Origin: JALHMQ01 sp964616395
GTDB taxonomy: Bacteria > Pseudomonadota > Gammaproteobacteria > Burkholderiales > Burkholderiaceae_F
DNA: 38,834 bases
Assembly: GCA_964616395.1 (NCBI GenBank)
Contig: CAZTUT010000010.1
Coordinates: 1-38,834 of the forward strand
Direction of reading: 5' to 3'
The notes under the pieces were generated by a model. The model was not told the DNA's origin, did no database searches, and saw only the letters and a list, made by a program, of their open reading frames with translations. The stretch's first letter is position 1. Each line of letters opens with the position of its first letter. Both the position numbers and the translations under genes were made by a program. Positions 9,511-17,707 of this stretch are shown here, one piece after another.

Positions 9511-10277
9511 GCGCCGCAGACGTGAATACGCCCGAGCTGGTGCTCGATGTGCGCGACCTGTGCGCGTCCTACGGCAAGGTCGAGGCGCTGCACAACGCCA
9601 ATCTGCGTGTGCCCAAGGGCCGGATCGTCACCGTGATCGGCCCCAACGGCGCTGGCAAGACGACGATGCTGGCGGCCATCATGGGTGCGCTGCCGGCGGG
9701 CGGCAGCGCGCGTGGCGAGGTGCGCTTCGGCGGTGCCAACTGCGTCGGCGCGGAGATCGAGCAGATGGTGGCGCGCGGCATGACGCTGGTGCCCGAGAAG
9801 CGCGAGCTGTTCGGCGAGATGACGGTCGAGGACAATCTTCTGCTGGGTGCCTTCCAGCGCTACCGCAGCGGCGAACGCGACCATGGGCAGACGATGGAGG
9901 AGGTCTACAGCCTGTTTCCGCGCCTGAAGGAGCGTCGCGCGCAGCTGGCCGGTACGCTGTCGGGCGGCGAGCGTCAGATGCTGGCGATCGGCCGCGCGCT
10001 GATGGCGCGGCCGCGGCTGCTGATGCTCGACGAGCCCTCGCTCGGGCTGGCGCCGCGCATCGTCAAGGAGATATTCCACATCATCGACGAGTTGCGCCGG
10101 CGCGGCGGCTCGATCCTGCTGGTCGAGCAGAACGCGCGCGCGGCCCTGCAGGTGGCCGACTACGCGTATGTGCTGGAGACCGGCGAGGTCGCTCTTGAAG
10201 GTCCGGCGTCCGAGCTGGCGCAGGACCGGCGCGTGATCGATACCTACCTGGGCATCGGCAAGCAGGCGGCCGCCTGA
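9507..10277 (+). CDS. livF: ABC transporter ATP-binding protein, LivF type
   Basis: A 256-residue ATPase, the second nucleotide-binding subunit of the Liv-type importer. Walker A is GPNGAGKT at residues 45-52, the signature LSGGERQ begins at 151, and Walker B LLMLDE is at 171-176. The LivF hallmark VPEKRELFGEMTVEDNLLLGAF is recognisable around residue 95. Unlike the ATPase half of the upstream fusion, its signature motif is canonical, so the two composite ATP sites may be functionally unequal. The ATG overlaps the fusion gene's stop by four bases. It is the last gene of the transporter operon and faces a convergent neighbour. Confidence 0.93.
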   Translation: MSAADVNTPELVLDVRDLCASYGKVEALHNANLRVPKGRIVTVIGPNGAGKTTMLAAIMGALPAGGSARGEVRFGGANCVGAEIEQMVARGMTLVPEKRELFGEMTVEDNLLLGAFQRYRSGERDHGQTMEEVYSLFPRLKERRAQLAGTLSGGERQMLAIGRALMARPRLLMLDEPSLGLAPRIVKEIFHIIDELRRRGGSILLVEQNARAALQVADYAYVLETGEVALEGPASELAQDRRVIDTYLGIGKQAAA

Positions 10278-10280
10278 GCA

Positions 10281-10318
10281 GGAACGCGCGTTCCCGCGGG
10301 TCGGACGGGCGCCGCCCG
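10281..10318. terminator. Paired inverted repeats between convergent genes
   Basis: The 45-bp gap between livF and the convergent DUF72 gene holds two dyads. One is the 14-bp palindrome GGAACGCGCGTTCC at 10281-10294; the other is CGGGC-GCC-GCCCG at 10306-10318. Their position suggests bidirectional termination. Neither is followed by a T-run on either strand, so this call rests on location and symmetry. Confidence 0.4.
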
Positions 10319-10322
10319 ATCT

Positions 10323-11378
10323 TCAGGCCGGTGGTGTGCCCGCGACCACCGCGCGTGCCAGCTCCACGCAACTCAGCGGGGCGCTGCCTTCGGCCTTGTT
10401 GTTGACGATCACGTAGGCCGGCTGGCTGCTGCGAATGGCAACATGCAGCAGATGCGCGAGTGCGCCGCGCGTCGCCAGATCGGGATCGATCAGCCGGTCG
10501 AACGGCGCATAGCGGGCCTTGGCATCCTCGTAGCGAAAGCCGCTGTGCAGGCTCCAGCGCGCCACCAGCGGGCCGGCCAGTCGCCAGTCTTCGCCCGGGG
10601 TGTCGCAATCCATCGCGCGCAGCGCCGCGGCCTGTCGTGCGGCCGGCGGCATCCGCGCGTGGATGCCGAGGCAAAGCCGGGCGCCCACCTGTCGCAGCAT
10701 GCGCACGAAGCGCGGCGTCAGCATCTCGGCATTGCGCAACTCGACCGAGTAAAGCGGTATGCGTCCAGCTACGGTGCGTGGCAGCGCGTCGAGGAAGCTG
10801 CCGATCCGCTCGATCAACGCATGACCGGACTCGCCGGCTGTCATCGATCGTGGCAATGGCGAGAGCTGGAATACCAGCGGTCCGGCGCGCTCGCCGAGCC
10901 CACGCAACGCCGGCTCGACGAACTGCTCGGTCGCGCGTGACGCATCGAGGAACGACGGGTTCACGCCTGCCGCAAGGCCGCCTTCGCCACGCAGCACTGC
11001 GTCGCTGATGATCGCGGGCGCCTTCACCAGGAAGCGGAAGTGCTCGGGGACCTGTGCCGCGTAGCGGGCGAACTCGGCCTCTGGCAGCGGCTGGTAGAAG
11101 CTGCGATCGATGCCGACCGCGCGCAGCAGCGGGTGCGCGGCATAGGCAGCCAGTCCCTGTCGCGCGAGTTGCGACTCGCCCTGGCTGTCGCCATAGACCA
11201 GGCCGCGCCAACCGGGAAAGCTCCAGGATGAGGTTCCCAGGTGAACGCGCGCGTCGAGCTGCCGGCTGAGGCTGCGCAACTCGTCGCTGGCGGTTGCCGG
11301 CGCGATGCGGCTTGCGCGTGCCGGTGGCGATCCGGCATCGTCCTCGAACAGGCTGGCGGTGGGCTTGTCGGTCGACAT
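10323..11378 (-). CDS. DUF72 (YecE-like) family protein
   Basis: A 351-residue DUF72 protein, a TIM-barrel family of unproven function. Typical features are the N-terminal VHLGTSSWSFPGWRGLVY, the FYQPLPEAEFARYAAQVPEHFRFLVK-like segment read in parts, and a C-terminal AYVIVNNKAEGSAP matching the usual VYFNNHxxG element. The first 40 residues are a low-complexity extension. The start lies 15 bases after the sensor-kinase stop on the same strand, so it is probably the last gene of the response-regulator/kinase operon. Whether it takes part in the signalling pathway cannot be told from the sequence. Confidence 0.85.
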   Translation of the reverse strand: MSTDKPTASLFEDDAGSPPARASRIAPATASDELRSLSRQLDARVHLGTSSWSFPGWRGLVYGDSQGESQLARQGLAAYAAHPLLRAVGIDRSFYQPLPEAEFARYAAQVPEHFRFLVKAPAIISDAVLRGEGGLAAGVNPSFLDASRATEQFVEPALRGLGERAGPLVFQLSPLPRSMTAGESGHALIERIGSFLDALPRTVAGRIPLYSVELRNAEMLTPRFVRMLRQVGARLCLGIHARMPPAARQAAALRAMDCDTPGEDWRLAGPLVARWSLHSGFRYEDAKARYAPFDRLIDPDLATRGALAHLLHVAIRSSQPAYVIVNNKAEGSAPLSCVELARAVVAGTPPA

Positions 11379-11393
11379 CGCCAGCAGCGCGGA

Positions 11394-13328
11394 TCAGACG
11401 CGGCGCACCCGCTCGATCACCGCTTCGGTGTTCAGGTTCAGCGGCTGGGTATCGCCGGCGGTGTTGGCTGCCTTCAGCTGATAGCGCAGCGTGATCGCCG
11501 TGCCGGTGCCCGGGTGCGCAGCGATCGAAAGCTGCGCGCCGATGCGGCCAGCGCGGCTGCGCATGTTGAGCAGCCCGCGACCCCCGCTGCGTTCGCGCAG
11601 TTCGCCGCGCCCGTTGTCGACGATTCGCAGCACCAGCCAGTCGACCCGCTCGTGCTCCTCGACCGAGATCGAGACACTCAGCTTGCGCGCCTGGCTGTGC
11701 TTCAGGGTGTTGGTCAGGGCCTCCTGGACGATACGCAGGATCGGCAGCACGGCGTCGCGATCGACGTCGATCTCCTCCGGCAGGCCGTGCGCATCCCAGA
11801 CGAGCTGAATGCCGGCGGCGCGCAGCCGCGGCTCCATCCGGAACCGCAGGTTGCCCAGCGCCGACAGCAGTCCGACGTCTTCGGTGGTCAGCGCGTCGAT
11901 CGCCAGCCGCATGTCATCAATCGACTCGCGCAGGATCTGCGCCATCTGTTCCTTTTCGACGCCGCTGCGTTCGACCAGCATCAGCGACGACAGCAGCTGC
12001 GAACCGAGGCCATCGTGCATGTCCTGCATGATCCGTTGCCGTTCCTGCGCCTGCGCCTGTAGCTTTTGGCTCTGCCAGAGCCGCTCGTAGTTGCGCTTGA
12101 GCAGCTGCTCGCGTTCGCGCACGCGCGTCTCGAGCAGCGCGCGCGCCGACTCGGCCTCGCCAAGGCTGCGTGCGAAGCGGTCGATCATCGGTGTGGCAAG
12201 CCCGAGCAAGGCCAGCGGCCCGGCCCAGTGCAGCCAGAGCGTGCCGCCGCCGAATGCGATGTTCGACGACAGCAGCCAGTCATGCACTGCCGCCAGCAGG
12301 GTGAGCGTCGCCGTGACAAGCGCCACCGGCTGTGGTGATGGACGCGACCGCACGCGCTGCGCGATGGCCCAGCCGACGGCCAGCGCCGTCAGCGCAATCA
12401 GCGCGGGCAGCCACAGCGACTGCAGGTAGCCCGCGGCGCGCTGTGCGGTCAGAACCAGCGTCAGTGGCCCCAGCAACGCCAGCGCCAGCGCGATGGCCTC
12501 GACGCGCGGCGCGATCTTGCGGGACAGCCGCAGCAGTGTCAGCGTGATGAAGAACGCAAAGGCGCCGGAGCAGGTGTAGTAGGCAGCCAGCAGCCAGAAC
12601 CGCTCGCCTGACGACATCACTTCGATCAGAAAGTAGGCGCTGCGACCGACCCAGGCGAGGGCTGCCAGCGTCAGCAGCATGACAGGCTGGTCGGGATGGC
12701 GCAGCCACAGTACGCCGAGCAGCAGTGCGATCGCGGCCGCGAAGGTGGCGCCCACCCAGGGCAAGGTCGCGCTGGCGAAGTAGTGGCCACGCTGTGCCGC
12801 CGCGGCACCCGCCAGCGGCATCAGTTCGACATCACCAAAATAGTGAATGCCGCCGCGATACGTGCTGTGCACCAGCAGTTCGTTATCGCCGGCCAGAAGC
12901 AGACCGGGCTCGACCGTCAGCATGTGCGGACGCCGCCAGCTCACCGTGGTGCTGCCATCGGACATGCGGATCGTGCCGATCGGCTTGCCGTTGATGTGGA
13001 CAACGCCACCCATCGAGGCCTGGGTCAGCAGCAAGGCCCAGGTTTCCGTGGGCGCACGATCGAGCCGGAAGCGTGCGCGCAGCGCCACACCACTGAGTTC
13101 CGACAGTTCGTCGGCAGTCCAGCGCAGCGGCATCGGCAGGCGGGTCCAGCGCGCATCGGCGGCGGGAAGTTGACCGACCGCAGTCCGCGTCCATTCGATC
13201 TCGGTGATCTCGACCGCCGCCGCAAGCGGCATGGCCGACAGCAGCGCGATCAGGAGCGTCAGTTGCAGGCCGAGACGACGCAATGCGTCGATGAGTGAAC
13301 GCTCAGCACGGCTGCGGGGGGCGGTCAT
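11394..13328 (-). CDS. Sensor histidine kinase with 7TM-type N-terminus
   Basis: A 644-residue membrane kinase. Residues about 15-38 form a signal peptide or first membrane helix. Residues 40-195 look like a periplasmic beta-sandwich, with GGVVHINGKPIGTIRMSDG and ELLVHSTYRGG, similar in layout to 7TMR-DISM extracellular domains. About seven hydrophobic segments follow to residue 390, then a coiled-coil linker. The HisKA_3 dimerisation helix has IMQDMHDGLGSQ with phosphoacceptor His438. The ATPase domain has an N-box (VQEALTNTLKHS) and G-box (VDNGRGE, GGRGLLNM). The chosen ATG gives the best signal peptide. It pairs with the LuxR-type regulator encoded 34 bases upstream. The stimulus is unknown. 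Confidence 0.88.
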   Translation of the reverse strand: MTAPRSRAERSLIDALRRLGLQLTLLIALLSAMPLAAAVEITEIEWTRTAVGQLPAADARWTRLPMPLRWTADELSELSGVALRARFRLDRAPTETWALLLTQASMGGVVHINGKPIGTIRMSDGSTTVSWRRPHMLTVEPGLLLAGDNELLVHSTYRGGIHYFGDVELMPLAGAAAAQRGHYFASATLPWVGATFAAAIALLLGVLWLRHPDQPVMLLTLAALAWVGRSAYFLIEVMSSGERFWLLAAYYTCSGAFAFFITLTLLRLSRKIAPRVEAIALALALLGPLTLVLTAQRAAGYLQSLWLPALIALTALAVGWAIAQRVRSRPSPQPVALVTATLTLLAAVHDWLLSSNIAFGGGTLWLHWAGPLALLGLATPMIDRFARSLGEAESARALLETRVREREQLLKRNYERLWQSQKLQAQAQERQRIMQDMHDGLGSQLLSSLMLVERSGVEKEQMAQILRESIDDMRLAIDALTTEDVGLLSALGNLRFRMEPRLRAAGIQLVWDAHGLPEEIDVDRDAVLPILRIVQEALTNTLKHSQARKLSVSISVEEHERVDWLVLRIVDNGRGELRERSGGRGLLNMRSRAGRIGAQLSIAAHPGTGTAITLRYQLKAANTAGDTQPLNLNTEAVIERVRRV

Positions 13329-13362
13329 GGCAATTCCGCGCAGCACCAGGGCCGCACCTGCG

Positions 13363-14034
13363 CTAGCTGCGCAGCAGACCCATTTGCGTGGCTTCGTACA
13401 CCGCCTCGCCGCGCGAGTGCACGGCAAGTTTCCGGTAGATCTTCTTGATGTGGGCCGTCACGGTATGCGGCGAGATGCCAAGGATTTCACCAATCTCGTT
13501 GAAGCTCATGCCCTTGGCAAGCAGTTGCAGGATCTCGGTCTCGCGGGTGGACAGCGGATTGCTCTCGGGCTGAGGCGCCCGCGCTGCCGGTTCGGCAGCC
13601 ATCCGGTTGCGGATTGCGCGCAGCACGCTTCGCGCGACGACCGGGCTGACCGGCGAGCCCCCCGCGCGCAGCAGACGGATGCAAGAAATCACGTCAGCAG
13701 GCGTGGAGTCCTTGAGGATGTAGCCGGTGGCGCCGGCCTCGATCGAAGACACCACATGCTGCTCGTCACCGAAAACCGTCACCACCATGATGTCGGCCTC
13801 CGGTCGGGTCTGGCTGACCTGCTTGATCAGGTCAATGCCATTGCCGTCGGGCAGGCCGAGGTCGATCAGCAACACGTCGAAGGGCTCTTTTTCGAGCAGC
13901 GTCTGCGCCTCGCGTCGGGTCGAGGCCACGCCTGCCAGCCGCATCGACGGCTCGCTTTCGACAATCTGCGCGAAGCGGCGCCGAAACTCCGGTTCGTCTT
14001 CGACGATGATGACCGTGGTCGGTGCCTCGCTCAT
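13363..14034 (-). CDS. LuxR/NarL-type response regulator
   Basis: A 223-residue regulator. The receiver domain (1-120) has acidic residues Glu12 and Asp13, phosphoacceptor Asp58 (LLIDLGLPDG), Thr86 and Lys108 (YILKDS), all in place. A LuxR-type helix-turn-helix fills about residues 155-212, with LSTRETEILQLLAKGMS and GISPHTVTAHIKKIYRKL. The linker is Pro/Ala-rich. It is the first gene of an operon with the sensor kinase and DUF72 protein. A candidate -10 (TATCAT at 14076-14071, minus strand) lies about 40 bases before the ATG. A GC-rich dyad sits just upstream of it. Confidence 0.93.
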   Translation of the reverse strand: MSEAPTTVIIVEDEPEFRRRFAQIVESEPSMRLAGVASTRREAQTLLEKEPFDVLLIDLGLPDGNGIDLIKQVSQTRPEADIMVVTVFGDEQHVVSSIEAGATGYILKDSTPADVISCIRLLRAGGSPVSPVVARSVLRAIRNRMAAEPAARAPQPESNPLSTRETEILQLLAKGMSFNEIGEILGISPHTVTAHIKKIYRKLAVHSRGEAVYEATQMGLLRS

Positions 14035-14070
14035 CGGTGGCCTCGAATTCGAAAAGATGGAAACCCAACA

Positions 14071-14095
14071 ATGATAACGGTCCGCCCCGGCGGAC
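14071..14095 (-). promoter_or_regulatory. Candidate promoter with dyad upstream of the response regulator
   Basis: On the minus strand TATCAT (14076-14071) matches a -10 box in five of six positions. Immediately upstream is the dyad GTCCGCC-NN-GGCGGAC at 14080-14095, in the place of the -35/-10 spacer. It could be an operator of the regulator gene or the end of the pdxH transcript, which points the same way. No good -35 is visible. The two readings cannot be separated by eye. Confidence 0.35.
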
Positions 14096-14155
14096 ATTCG
14101 GCCGATCAGCCCGGTCAAACCCTGCTTCTTCCCTTGACGCCCGGCCGGAATTGAT

Positions 14156-14839
14156 TCAGGGCGCGAGCCGACTGCGCAGCCACTGCGGGCCTTCGCGGCG
14201 ATATAGCAGGCGATCGTGCAGGCGGGACGGCCGGCCCTGCCAGAACTCGATCTCGGATGCGGTGACCCGCAAGCCACCCCAGTGTGGCGGCCGCGCCGGG
14301 TTCAGGCCGTGGCGCAGGCCCATCTCGGCCGCGCGTGCCATCAGCCAGGCCTTGCCGCTGATTGGCTGGCTTTGCGGCGAAGCCCAGGCACCGATCCGGC
14401 TGGCAAGCGGCCGGCTGGCGAAATACGCGTCGGACTCCTCGGCGCTGACGCGCTCGACAGAGCCGTCGATTCGCACCTGGCGCTCCAGTTCCGGCCAGAA
14501 GAACAGCAGGCTGGCACGCGGATTGGCCGCCAGTTCGCGCCCCTTGCGGCTGTCGTAATTGGTGTAGAAAACGAAGCCCAGGGCGTCGAAGCCCTTCAGC
14601 AGCACGGTACGCGCCGCCGGCTTTCCATCGGCATCCGCACTGGCCAGCGTCATCGCGTTCGGCTCAAGCACCTCGGCGCGCAGCGCCTCGTCCCACCAGC
14701 GACTGAACTGGTCGATCGGATCGGCAGCGGCATGCTCTTCGTCGAGCGCGCCGTGCTTGTAGTCGGTTCGGATGTCGGCAATCGATCGCATGGCAGCAGG
14801 CGTGTGGGTCGGCGGGTCGGCAGGCAGGACGCGAATCAT
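14156..14839 (-). CDS. pdxH: Pyridoxamine 5'-phosphate oxidase
   Basis: This FMN enzyme makes pyridoxal 5'-phosphate from pyridoxamine or pyridoxine 5'-phosphate. Family motifs include PNAMTLASAD, RTVLLKGFD, FYTNYDSRKGRELAANPRA (read in parts), WPELERQVRI, IGAWASPQSQ and the C-terminal EFWQGRPSRLHDR and RLAP, which match the E. coli enzyme closely. The start at 14839 overlaps the chaC-like stop as ATGA, like the two junctions before it. The conserved domain begins at an internal ATG at 14791, which would give 211 residues, close to the usual 210-220. Either start is possible. It is the last gene of the overlapping chain. Confidence 0.93.
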   Translation of the reverse strand: MIRVLPADPPTHTPAAMRSIADIRTDYKHGALDEEHAAADPIDQFSRWWDEALRAEVLEPNAMTLASADADGKPAARTVLLKGFDALGFVFYTNYDSRKGRELAANPRASLLFFWPELERQVRIDGSVERVSAEESDAYFASRPLASRIGAWASPQSQPISGKAWLMARAAEMGLRHGLNPARPPHWGGLRVTASEIEFWQGRPSRLHDRLLYRREGPQWLRSRLAP

Positions 14840-15492
14840 AGGCTGCGCGGACGGCTTGCCGCGCGACGCGAGGTACCGGCGGCCGCCAGGCGCGCCAGCC
14901 GTTCCAGATGCGGATCGCGCAGCCCGTCGGCATGCAGCGCCTGCACGGTCCGCTGCAGGTAGTCGAGGCTGGTGCCGTAGATGCCGCGGGCGTTGCGCAG
15001 GATCGACACCAGCGTTGCCTCATCCAGACCGCCGCAGTAGTTGCAGCCGTCGCGCACCACCACGAAGGCAAGCGCGCCAAACGGTGCACCGCCATCGTGT
15101 GGCGCCGCGCGCAGCCAGCGCGCTGCGTAGGAGCCCATGAACATTTCACGCGCCCACAGCGCGGGCAGGTGGCGGCGCGCCATCGCTGGCGTCAGGCGGT
15201 ACGCGATCCCGTTGCAACTGCCGCCGCGGTCGAGACCGGCCACCACACCGGGCCGGGCCTCGGTGCCGCGGTACTTGATCGAACGCAGGCACAGGCGGCG
15301 GTGGTAGCCAAAGACGCGTGCCGGCACACGGCGATCGAACGCGAACTCCGGCTTCCAGATCAGCGAGCCGTAGGCGAAGACCCAGAGCGGACTGCGGCCA
15401 TTCCAGCCGGCCAGCGCGTCCATCAGCGAGGCCTGCAGCTCGGCGTCGCTCAGCGGTTGGCGAGCCGGCAGTGGCGCCTTGCCGCGCGTCAT
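14836..15492 (-). CDS. Gamma-glutamylcyclotransferase, ChaC family
   Basis: A 218-residue ChaC-type enzyme, a family that releases 5-oxoproline from glutathione. The substrate-binding loop VFAYGSLIWKPEF (residues 38-50) and the catalytic glutamate Glu116 (LWAREMFMGSY) are both present. GGSCNGIAYRL and the cysteine-rich CNYCGGLDE further support the family. The start overlaps the MFS transporter stop as ATGA and its own stop overlaps the pdxH start the same way, so it is translated as part of one chain. A glutathione-degrading enzyme linked to two transporters suggests thiol or amino-acid turnover. No substrate is shown by the sequence. Confidence 0.88.
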   Translation of the reverse strand: MTRGKAPLPARQPLSDAELQASLMDALAGWNGRSPLWVFAYGSLIWKPEFAFDRRVPARVFGYHRRLCLRSIKYRGTEARPGVVAGLDRGGSCNGIAYRLTPAMARRHLPALWAREMFMGSYAARWLRAAPHDGGAPFGALAFVVVRDGCNYCGGLDEATLVSILRNARGIYGTSLDYLQRTVQALHADGLRDPHLERLARLAAAGTSRRAASRPRSL

Positions 15493-16652
15493 GGCGGGCC
15501 TCGTTCATCGCTCTGATGGCGATACGCACGCACGCCGCCCACGCCCAGTGTCAAGCCCATCAGCCAGAACACCACGCCGGCGCCCAGCACGGAGCCGAAG
15601 GCGCCGAACACCAGCGGCAGCACCACGTGGCTGCTGTTCATGATCGTGGTGCGCAGCCCCAGCGCTTCGCCGACGCGGCCCGCCGGCGTGCGGGAGTGCA
15701 GCAGCGACATCACGTTCGGCTGCGCGCTGCCGAGACCGAGCCCGAGCACGAACGTGCAGATCATCAACGGCAGCATGGCATCGAGGAACGGGATCGCCAG
15801 GAAAGCGAGTGCGCTGGTGAACAGCGTGAAGGTGAGCACCTGCCATTCGCTTACCGAGCGCGCGATCGCCGGCATCGCGAGTCTGATCACGAACGTGGCC
15901 GCCGCGAAGCTGCCCAGCACCAGCCCGATCTGCGAGGCGGTCAGCCCGATACGGGTGCCGTACACCGGGATCATGAAGGTCTGGAGATCCCAGGCCATCG
16001 AGATCATGCCGCTGGCGATCAGCACATCGCGCACCGACTTATGGCGGAACAGATCGAAGAAGTCGCGCTCGTTGTCGGCAGCCGGCCGCACATCGCGATG
16101 CGCGAGCCGCCCGCGCTGCACGACCAGCGTTGTCAATGCCACCAGCATGACGCCGAAGAACACCGCAAAGGTGACGCGATGGCCGTAGGTGTCGATGAGA
16201 AAGCCGCTCGTCACGGGCGCGATCAGACCGGAGGTCGAGAAGCCCAGCGCCACGTAGGAAAACGCGGCGGCGCGCCGCTCGGGCGCGGTCTGCTCCCCGA
16301 CCAGCTGTTGCACGGTCAGTTGCAGATAGAGGAAGCCGGTCCCGATCAGCGCCGCGCCGACCAGCAAAGGCGCCACATCGGCCACGTGGTAGGGAAACGC
16401 GACCGGCAGCACGATGCCGAGGGTCATCAAGCTGGCGCCCAGCAGCAGTGGCCGACGTGGGCCGACCGCGTCGAGCCAGCGACCGGCGCGCACCGCCAGC
16501 AGCATCGGCACCAGCGCGAACAGCGCCATCATCACGCCCACCGTGAATGCGGAGGCGTTGTTCGACAGCGCGTACAGCGATCCCGTCAGGCGTGCGGCGC
16601 CGAACGCCGTGTGCGTGAGAATCGTGAGCACGACGATGCGCACGAGCGTCAT
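15489..16652 (-). CDS. Major facilitator superfamily transporter
   Basis: A 387-residue inner-membrane carrier with about twelve hydrophobic segments and the MFS loop motif AGRWLDAVGPRRPLLLG between helices 2 and 3. The second half repeats the pattern, with IGLVLGSFAAATFVIRLAMP. It belongs to the drug- or metabolite-efflux branch in general appearance. The substrate cannot be deduced. The start at 16652 is chosen because its ATG overlaps the EamA stop (ATGA); a longer upstream reading would extend back through the EamA gene. Coupling to a DMT exporter upstream and a ChaC enzyme downstream hints at export of a related metabolite. Confidence 0.85.
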   Translation of the reverse strand: MTLVRIVVLTILTHTAFGAARLTGSLYALSNNASAFTVGVMMALFALVPMLLAVRAGRWLDAVGPRRPLLLGASLMTLGIVLPVAFPYHVADVAPLLVGAALIGTGFLYLQLTVQQLVGEQTAPERRAAAFSYVALGFSTSGLIAPVTSGFLIDTYGHRVTFAVFFGVMLVALTTLVVQRGRLAHRDVRPAADNERDFFDLFRHKSVRDVLIASGMISMAWDLQTFMIPVYGTRIGLTASQIGLVLGSFAAATFVIRLAMPAIARSVSEWQVLTFTLFTSALAFLAIPFLDAMLPLMICTFVLGLGLGSAQPNVMSLLHSRTPAGRVGEALGLRTTIMNSSHVVLPLVFGAFGSVLGAGVVFWLMGLTLGVGGVRAYRHQSDERGPP

Positions 16653-17608
16653 CGCTGCGCTTCCTCCCGGCGCCGTGGTTGCCACGCAACCAGCGCGACC
16701 CCCGCGCATGTGACGGCAATACCCAACCCGGTCAGTGCAGTCGGCACGACGCTGAACAGCATCCATTCGAGGGCAACGGCGAAAATCGGGGTCAGGTACA
16801 GAAGGCTCGTGACGCGCGTCGCCTCGCCCCGTCGCATCAGCGTGTGCAGTGCGTTCACGCCAAGGATGGAAGAGAAAATCACGAGAAAGGCGATCGCGCC
16901 CAGCAGCGCCCAGTCCCAGCGGACCTCGAAGCCTTCGACGGCCACCGCCAGCGGAGCGACGGCCACCAGCGTGGCACTGAACTGCACAACGGATGCGCTG
17001 CGCAGGTCAACCTGCGGGCAGTAGTGGCGCTGGTACAGCGTGCCGATGGTGATTGCAGTCAGCGCCGACAAAACCGCAAGCAGCGCCGGCAGGGTGATCG
17101 CGCGTACATCGATCTTGTGCCAGACCACCAGCGCGACGCCGATCAGTCCGACCACCACGCCAAGCCACTGAAAGCGCCGCAGCCGTTCGCCCATCAGCGC
17201 GGCGGCGATGAAGGCCGTGACCAGCGGCTGGGTGGCGAGGATCAGTGCGGTCACCCCGGCCGACATGCCGAGGTACTGCGCGTAGTGGCTGGCGCCCAGG
17301 TTGGCGGCATGCATCAGCAGGCCGGCCACGATCACGTGCACCCATTCGTCGCGCGAGGCTGGCCAGCGCAGCGGCTGCTGGCGCTGCCACCACCACGCCA
17401 GGGGCACCAGCAGCAGCAGGCCGAAGGCGAAGCGCAGCGTCAGGAAGGTGAACGGCGCGGTGAACTGCAGCCCGGTCTTGGAGGCGATGTAGCCGCAGCC
17501 CCAGGCCGAGACGAAGAACCAGGCCAGCAGCGGCGAGGACAGGGCACCGGTCGCGCGGTCGCGCGGCAGCGAGGAAGGACCGCTCGACGGCGGCAGCGAC
17601 GAACTCAT
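16649..17608 (-). CDS. EamA/DMT-family transporter
   Basis: A 319-residue drug/metabolite transporter with ten predicted helices in two EamA repeats. The first has FFVSAWGCGYIASKTGLQF and LRFAFGLLLLVPL. The second has ILGVNALHTLMRRGEATRVTSLLYLTPIFA, a very typical EamA stretch. The start at 17608 is preferred over the ATG at 17662, because that one lies inside the terminator hairpin of the upstream receptor gene. The residues before the first helix are Ser/Pro-rich and cytoplasmic. It is the first gene of the four-gene overlapping chain and presumably exports an amino acid or other small metabolite. Confidence 0.87.
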   Translation of the reverse strand: MSSSLPPSSGPSSLPRDRATGALSSPLLAWFFVSAWGCGYIASKTGLQFTAPFTFLTLRFAFGLLLLVPLAWWWQRQQPLRWPASRDEWVHVIVAGLLMHAANLGASHYAQYLGMSAGVTALILATQPLVTAFIAAALMGERLRRFQWLGVVVGLIGVALVVWHKIDVRAITLPALLAVLSALTAITIGTLYQRHYCPQVDLRSASVVQFSATLVAVAPLAVAVEGFEVRWDWALLGAIAFLVIFSSILGVNALHTLMRRGEATRVTSLLYLTPIFAVALEWMLFSVVPTALTGLGIAVTCAGVALVAWQPRRREEAQR

Positions 17609-17651
17609 GGCAGGCGCGCATTTTCGCAGACTGGCGCCGCCGGCGTTTCGC

Positions 17652-17683
17652 CGAAAAGACACGGGGCGCCCGGAGGCGCCCCG
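17652..17683 (-). terminator. Rho-independent terminator after the first Bug receptor
   Basis: On the minus strand a perfect 9-bp stem, CGGGGCGCC / GGCGCCCCG with a TCCG loop (17662-17683), starts about 24 bases after the receptor stop. It is followed by TGTCTTTTCG. The GC-rich stem plus short T-rich tract fits intrinsic termination of the receptor transcript, and also argues against the upstream EamA start. Confidence 0.65.
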
Positions 17684-17707
17684 CGATCGATCCGGTCGGT
17701 CGAACGT

